From contig JBBCBC010000035.1 in NCBI GenBank assembly GCA_037126765.1, positions 1,116,001-1,180,000 on the forward strand: 64,000 bases of DNA. Reading direction: 5' to 3'. Within the stretch, counting starts at the first letter, position 1. The number at the start of each line of letters is the position of its first letter. A program made the translations under genes and the position numbers. The notes under the pieces were generated by a model. It was not told where the DNA came from, did not search any database, and saw nothing but the letters and a program-made list of their open reading frames with translations. Shown piece by piece: positions 59,007 through 64,000 of the stretch. The stretch is from Stenogyne calaminthoides (taxonomy: Eukaryota > Streptophyta > Magnoliopsida > Lamiales > Lamiaceae).

Positions 59007-60747
59007 ATTTTATTGAAAATTCTGTAGCCATATTGAAAATTGTAGTCAATTCTTTATTTTCTTGTAGTGTTTAATCCTCATTATAAAACTTCAAATAAGA
59101 TCTTAGAATCTTAAAGGTACAAGTCTTTAACTTATACAATGGAAGCCAAAAAATGGAGACAAATAAAAACATGCAAAAATCTTGTGTGCTTAGTCGTTTA
59201 CAATAGGGTTCTACATGTGTAGCGACAAGTTTGAAATTGCACAGTATATCCATGTGAGCAACGAATCAAATCTCGACTCTAAATTAACATTGTACCACAA
59301 ATTCAGCTGAATATAGTATGGTTATTTTTATTTTCTAATTTTAGAGCAAAGTTCATGTGGCTAAATCGTACAATTGAAATTTGAACATCGAACAAAAATA
59401 ACTGTCATAATTTGGCCCAGAGGTTGACGAAAGATTAAAAAAAAAGGAAAGTAATGGGCACGAAAATTAGGAAATCTAGAACTAAGTGCATTGCTAAGAA
59501 CAAGCATACACTAATTACTTCATAATTAATGGTGCTTTGAATGAGAAAGCTGGTTTGATTCCTGAATAAAGTTTCATACTTTTTATTTGCTTCAATTTTA
59601 TATCATTCTGATCTTACTCTAGTACTACACACAACTTAGCGCCACATAACAACTCAAATCTACTAATTTCATCATCTTAAATATCATCGAGCCAGCAACT
59701 TTAAGATGAAGACAATTTCAACAATCAATTTCGACACAATAATGAAAAGTTAAAAGATCAGTTTTTCTACGCCCTCCAAAGAGAAATCATATGAATGTTG
59801 AGAGTTTAATGCTATGCTCTGAAATCCATAGCTCCATATATAGGAAATCAAATGAAGCCTAAAGAGTTTAACTAATAGTGGTTAAATAATACTACTAAGT
59901 CTCTTTTTTCCTGATCAAAAAAAAAAAAAAATACTACTAAGTATGGTATATAGTGTGAGAAATTTGTACTAAAGACTTATCTACCAGTTTGTGCAAAATG
60001 ACCAGTAAAGAGTGAATACTATGCTAAGTGAACGCACCGCATAAGAAGTATTGCTTCTAAAACATTTATCGTGTTATATAAAAAACAACTTCCAGAATCA
60101 CATTTTTTTGTGAGGAGTAACTTTTGGAAAAAGTAATTCTGTCACACCAAAATATCCAGCGAGAGTTCAGTATGACGAAAATTAACATGATACTAAGATA
60201 AGGAGGGTGGTTCAGTTGTGTACCTAGAGAAGCCATGATCAGCAGAATGTGGAATTGGTATCAAAATTCACAATGGACTGAGCCTGTATTCAGTCACGGG
60301 ACTATATATATGCGTGCTTACAAGAAAAATAAGGTAGTTAAAGTTCAAAAATGTTTCAGTGATTGACAAAAAGAATCACACAAGAGATAGTATGTTTGAG
60401 ATTACTCTTCCAAAACGTAACACAGCTGATATTCGTTCCTCTAGCTGAAGTGGAAATTACTTTTAAAGCCTGCAATGAGAACAGAAACTGTGTTGGAGAA
60501 TGATATTGATATTATCCATAAACCTGAGAACAGTGATCCAAATTGTGCTAAAAGTTTCATTTCATAGTTTCAAAAGTTTTTCATTAATCATTCAGTTGTT
60601 TCGAGGCTTATGGTGAGGAATGAAAGCTATTAACTTTTATGTTGAAGAATTTCAGTATCCAAAAATGATTAGAAGTATATCTAAACATACTGATGAAATG
60701 GACGCCAAACTTTTCAATAAATTGAACAGTGACATGAGAATACCTCT
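59007..60747. other. Non-coding DNA downstream of the ZYP1 remnant
   Basis: No ORF, RNA gene or structured repeat recognised. The part next to 60748 would be ZYP1 3' untranslated or flanking sequence. Confidence 0.35.
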
Positions 60748-62355
60748 CTAATCAAATGCATAGGGATCATCTGCATATGGATTCAAAGATCCTTCAGTGA
60801 ACAAATCGCCTATGTTGGAAGGATTTGGCTTGACTCCACCTTTTACTCCCTAGATCATATTAAAAGTAGCGTATCAGAAAAAGCTATCAAAATTGCACAA
60901 TTATAATTGGGTAAATGCAGTTATGTATCAGAAAAAGCTATCAAAATTGCACAATTATAATTGGGTAAATGCAGTTATATATGTACGGTTTTCCTATTTT
61001 GTAAAAATAAGGAATCATTCATTACTTTCTGCAAAATGGTATATACATATCCAGTCAATTAACAGGTGGTTTTCTCAGTTTGAATAATAATTTTTTTCTG
61101 ATCCATAAGTTCCGTTTGTATATCATTAATGCAGAGAATATAAAGGGACAGCAAATGTTAAAACAACAAAAAATCATGTTTCAGGTAAAGTGTCTACTAA
61201 GCCTGGATAGAGGCTTTAGGTGTCTTTGCTTTTGGGTGTGTCTCTTCCTGTGCTTCCTTGGGTCCTGCTGTGGTTGTAACAAAGTTAAGAGAGTAGTCAT
61301 AATCTGAAAAAACCTAAGCAACTGTTACCGTTAAATAATTGAATAACTACTAACCCCAAACATGACAGTACTTCTGGTCTTTCTCTTTGTGATCGCTCAA
61401 CCATTCAAGTTTCTATTTCATATTCGTGGTGAGTCACCTGCCAATTATTAAGTCTTAGTGAGACAGATATACTATTATCAAAATCTAATTAACTGGTATG
61501 TGGATAACCCACACATTTAGGTGCAACTTGACAAGTGACTTGTGAAGTAGTCTCACCTTCCTGTGCTTAGGTATATTATTTCCATTCTCAGCTTTTTTTC
61601 AGTATGTTGGAAACTGGAGTTTGGGTTGTTTGTGCATATGGTGAATCCTGCAAAGAAACATTGAAATGCATAGTAAGATTTCCACGACTTTGAACCAATA
61701 CCAAGATAAAACTAGTTTTCACATGATATTCACCTTTTCCTCAACTTCCGTTGTATCAAGAGGACGATGAGTTCTTTTGCTGACGTCTTTACTTCTTCTC
61801 TTACCGGATGAGATAGAATAGTTCTGTGAAATATTAATTTACCGAGTAATCTCATCTCATGACAGTATTAGTTCATTGAAAAATGTCAGGCAACAACAGC
61901 AGGTAGAGTTTTGTCTTAAACTGCTCAAATAATATTTGGACCTCAACTAATCCATAACTATCTATATCTTCAAATGATGGAAACATTCAAACAGTCAGAA
62001 AACCTTTTCACAGACCGATGTACGATTTAAGAAGATCAATTGCATATACAAAAAAAGAAAAAGGAAATAGAATAATCTGATCATTAGTAGAGATGTTCAT
62101 ATGTTCCTTTTGTTAAGCTAAGTGACCTTAGCAGAAAAAAATGCTACCTGAACTTATTCTATATGATTCAGTAGAATTACAAATCATATAGGGTTCTTTT
62201 GCAAATTTTATTTACTATACTGCAGTTATGAGACAGAAAGAGAGTGTTTTTATATTATAGAGGTAGACCTTTTTTCGATGTCAATTCCTGATCCTCTTGT
62301 GGATTGTCGCCCATTACTTTCCACTGTAGCTGCAATAAAGCCCTCTGCCTCTTTC
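60748..62355 (-). pseudogene. ZYP1: ZYP1-like synaptonemal complex protein, last exons only, broken
   Basis: ZYP1 forms the transverse filaments of the plant synaptonemal complex; whole proteins are near 870 residues, mostly coiled coil. Here only the C-terminal exons remain: 62355-62269 (KRQRALLQLQWKVMGDNPQE), 61823-61734 (NYSISSGKRRSKDVSKR), 61648-61557 (DSPYAQTTQ, TPVSNILKK, IPKHRK), 61436-61355 (VTHHEYEIET, AITKRKTRSTVMFG) and 60849-60748 (the C-terminal tail SNIGDLFTEGSLNPYADD, then PYAFD, stop). Donors and acceptors are good. Single-base insertions in A runs break the first and third exons, and the fourth has a frame change plus a TGA where arginine is expected. The coiled-coil part is absent. 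It lies on the same strand as, and between, USP39 exons. Confidence 0.8.
60871..60978. repeat. 54 bp tandem duplication
   Basis: The unit beginning GTATCAGAAAAAGC is present twice in direct tandem (60871-60924 and 60925-60978) with almost no difference, inside the last ZYP1 intron. A recent local duplication. Confidence 0.85.
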
Positions 62356-62553
62356 CTGATTTAATAAACAAAAGCATTAATGGTATAGTGAAACTATTTA
62401 ACATGCAATTACAGGAAATACCTTTGCCCTTTGAGCCTGACAATGTAATCACCGAAATTAGCAGCATGCGTAATACAATTAAAATACGAGCCAAACAAAA
62501 ATCATACACAGTTTTACAAATATTAAAACACAAGCTTTGGAAAAGTTACAAAC

Positions 62554-62901
62554 CTGTCTATTAACGGTATCAAGATACGGGCAGTCCCTTCTTACTTCAA
62601 TAGAGCGACTGCGCTTTCCTTGCCCTACGTTGCTTTCTTCGTCGTCTTCATCATTCTCATCAACATCCATTTCTTCTTCTTTATAATCGCGTCCATTTCG
62701 CTCTCCCCTTTTACCATCATTCACAACTCTACCACCACCGTCTCTCTTGTCATCGTCTTCTTCCTCATCATCGTCATAAGAAGCCAATGGAAGTAGTGGA
62801 TTTTCAAATGCGACCTGCGGCGAAGACGGATCAAGTAGCTTCTGCCTCTTCACAACTCCCTCTTCATTCACCGCATCCGCAGATTCTTCTTCTGTTTTCA
62901 T
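62554..62901 (-). CDS. USP39-like exon 1 (N-terminal acidic region)
   Basis: 348 bp, 116 codons, ending in phase 0 at CAG|GTTTGT. The ATG at 62901 (MKTEEESADAVNEEG) is preferred; an in-frame ATG at 62949 would add 16 residues, but a plausible acceptor (TTGGCAG at 62917) lies between. The protein part is acidic and low-complexity (DDDEEEDDDKRDGG, EEEMDVDENDEDDEE), then RSRSIEVRRDCPYLDTVNRQ, the conserved lead-in to the zinc finger. This exon is intact. Confidence 0.82.
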
Positions 62902-62915
62902 GTACTTCACCAAAT

Positions 62916-63760
62916 GCTGCCAAGTGTCGTATCTAATATGCTGCCACATGTGTCTTTACATTTTACTGTGACTAATACAGTCTAGAAGATTAATATTATG
63001 AAATGAAATTGATTGGTTTTAATCAGGCAGTTCGCATGCCGAAATCTACTTTCTAAAATTGAAATTAATAATTGTAATCTAAAAAGCACTCTTTGGAAAC
63101 TTAATTCACACCTGATTATACTAAATACATGTTGCATACAAATTTGTTTTCTAAAACCAAAATTAATAATTGTAATCTGAAAAGACTCTTCGGAAACTTA
63201 ATTGAGTAACTTTTCATTTTCTGAGTGTGTTAAATACAGAAACACTAAATATTTTTATTTTAAGAATACTTCATTTTCCAGCATAAACCCCAATTTTTCA
63301 ATTGCAGGTTTTCAACTTGGCAACAATCACGATACCTTATCGTTGTATACTAAAAATATATATTCAATCCCTAATTTACCACAGTCTGCCGCCGTCAATT
63401 CTATATCTATTTTTTCCGAGATAAAAAAAAATATGCAACGCCGGTCAAAAAATATATCGAAAATCATCATATTTTATTTTTGGCAAAATCAGCTGAAATT
63501 AATTAAATTTCGATTCTGGAGTAAAAACATAAAAGATAAGGAGAGCGTAACTTTACCAGAGATCTGATGGAGAAAGAGAGCGGGTGGCGTGAGATCGGAG
63601 AGAGGGAACAGAGGTGGTCAGGTGGTGGATGGGAGGCGGAGGGCAACGGCAGCCGATTGAAGAAACTGAAAAACGATGGAAGAGAGAGAAGATTTAGGAT
63701 TTTTAACCGGCCCTTTTTGTTTTTTAAAGCCCAGCCCAGCCCAGCCCATTTATCTTTCTT
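62916..63760 (-). promoter_or_regulatory. Putative promoter and 5' leader of the USP39-like gene
   Basis: On the minus strand, AGCCC-type words repeat (the plus strand shows four CCCAG units at about 63728-63748), followed by GGGCCGG and an AT-rich TTTAAAAA. A pyrimidine-rich leader then ends in a good donor (CTCTG|GTAAAG at 63557), with an acceptor near 62917 shortly before the ATG. GGGCC/AGCCCA words are typical of promoters of constitutive plant genes. A retained promoter suggests this was a genuine gene copy rather than a processed or captured one. Confidence 0.5.
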
Positions 63761-63770
63761 CTTACTTTAA

Positions 63771-64000
63771 CAATTTTGTGGTTTAGTTAAGGCATAGGTT
63801 ATTTGCACCGCTAACTTTAGTAAATACACCCTCTTGAAATTTTAACAAAAGAAATTATACAATATAGACAATATTAGCCTTTCAAACTAAAACTCTAATT
63901 TCAAGGCATTTCATCTCCCACCATCAAATTGCAGCAGCTGCCGTCATCATAGCTGGAAATTTTCGAAAAAAAAATGGTGAAAACTTCTTAAGAAAGATGG
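63771..64000. other. AT-rich right edge
   Basis: Nothing recognised; too short to judge. Confidence 0.3.

Larger units (their letters stand above)
53492..62901 (-). pseudogene. SAD1/USP39-like gene, incomplete: first exon and five internal exons only
   Basis: USP39/SAD1 is a U4/U6.U5 tri-snRNP protein that supports pre-mRNA splicing; it has a zinc-finger UBP domain and a USP fold without protease activity. Exons seen (minus): 62901-62554, 55067-54983, 54878-54678, 54594-54427, 54339-54163, 53662-53492, all with GT/AG borders. The former Cys box reads NNIKETDFVNVTIQSL, so the catalytic cysteine is absent, as is normal for the family. The zinc-finger exons that should follow CPYLDTVNRQ, and all exons after NPTL, were not found. 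The 7.5 kb gap between exon 1 and the next exon holds ZYP1 remnants and a foldback element. The last exon has a one-base deletion. A rearranged paralog is the likeliest reading; assembly error is possible. Confidence 0.85.

Noticed and set aside
62255..62533. Minus-strand ORF read as a single protein
   Set aside because: It mixes intron sequence with one ZYP1 exon (62269-62355); only the exon part is meaningful.
63567..63770. Plus-strand ORF rich in Gly, Glu and Arg
   Set aside because: Antisense of the pyrimidine-rich 5' leader of the USP39-like gene.

Overview
The window looks like AT-rich nuclear DNA of a flowering plant, probably a eudicot. Three things point there: Ty1/copia and Ty3/gypsy LTR retrotransposons primed by plant-type sites (initiator tRNA-Met for most), a BED/hAT transposase fragment, and introns and exons of two conserved plant genes. 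These are an SAD1/USP39-type splicing factor and the meiotic synaptonemal complex protein ZYP1. No bacterial or organellar genes, rRNA, tRNA genes or CRISPR arrays were seen.

Layout. 1-600: minus-strand hAT transposase fragment running off the left edge. 1878-4194: minus-strand LTR element (family A) that is almost all LTR, truncated at 4194. 4195-18907: plus-strand Ty1/copia element with decayed gag-pol (5069-9045). Its 3' LTR is split by an 8 kb composite insertion at 10831-18780, made of a complete non-coding element B, an inverted partial copy of B and an inverted LTR of family C. 19658-21655 and 23225-25340: solo C-family LTRs, one plus and one minus, each with a target-site duplication. 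26991-33012: gypsy LTR plus leader, invaded by element D (27712-32839, TSD GATAA), which is itself invaded by a solo copia LTR (30830-32680). 33013-38887: second copia element, deleted for gag-pol, with a GC-rich leader. Its 5' LTR holds a gypsy-type LTR, which in turn holds another copia LTR. 40139-48780: minus-strand LTR element H with a gag remnant and a second decayed ORF but no visible pol. 48781-53491: AT-rich DNA with a degenerate tandem array and microsatellites.

53492-63700: minus-strand genic remnants. A promoter, 5' leader and first coding exon of a USP39/SAD1-like gene are followed by the last exons of a broken ZYP1 gene, then by internal USP39 exons 7.5 kb further on. The zinc-finger exons and the C-terminal exons of USP39 are missing.

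No working pathway can be assembled; the window is mainly a record of nested retrotransposition. The most interesting signals are (i) LTR families with 143-225 bp of internal sequence between 1.5-1.8 kb LTRs, (ii) a hairpin holding a CCAACGG (MYB3R/MSA-like) motif just upstream of the TATA box in several LTR subfamilies, (iii) a roughly 2 kb inverted repeat with a 0.94 kb loop made of B copies, and (iv) the interleaved USP39 and ZYP1 fragments. All family names A-H are local labels for this window.
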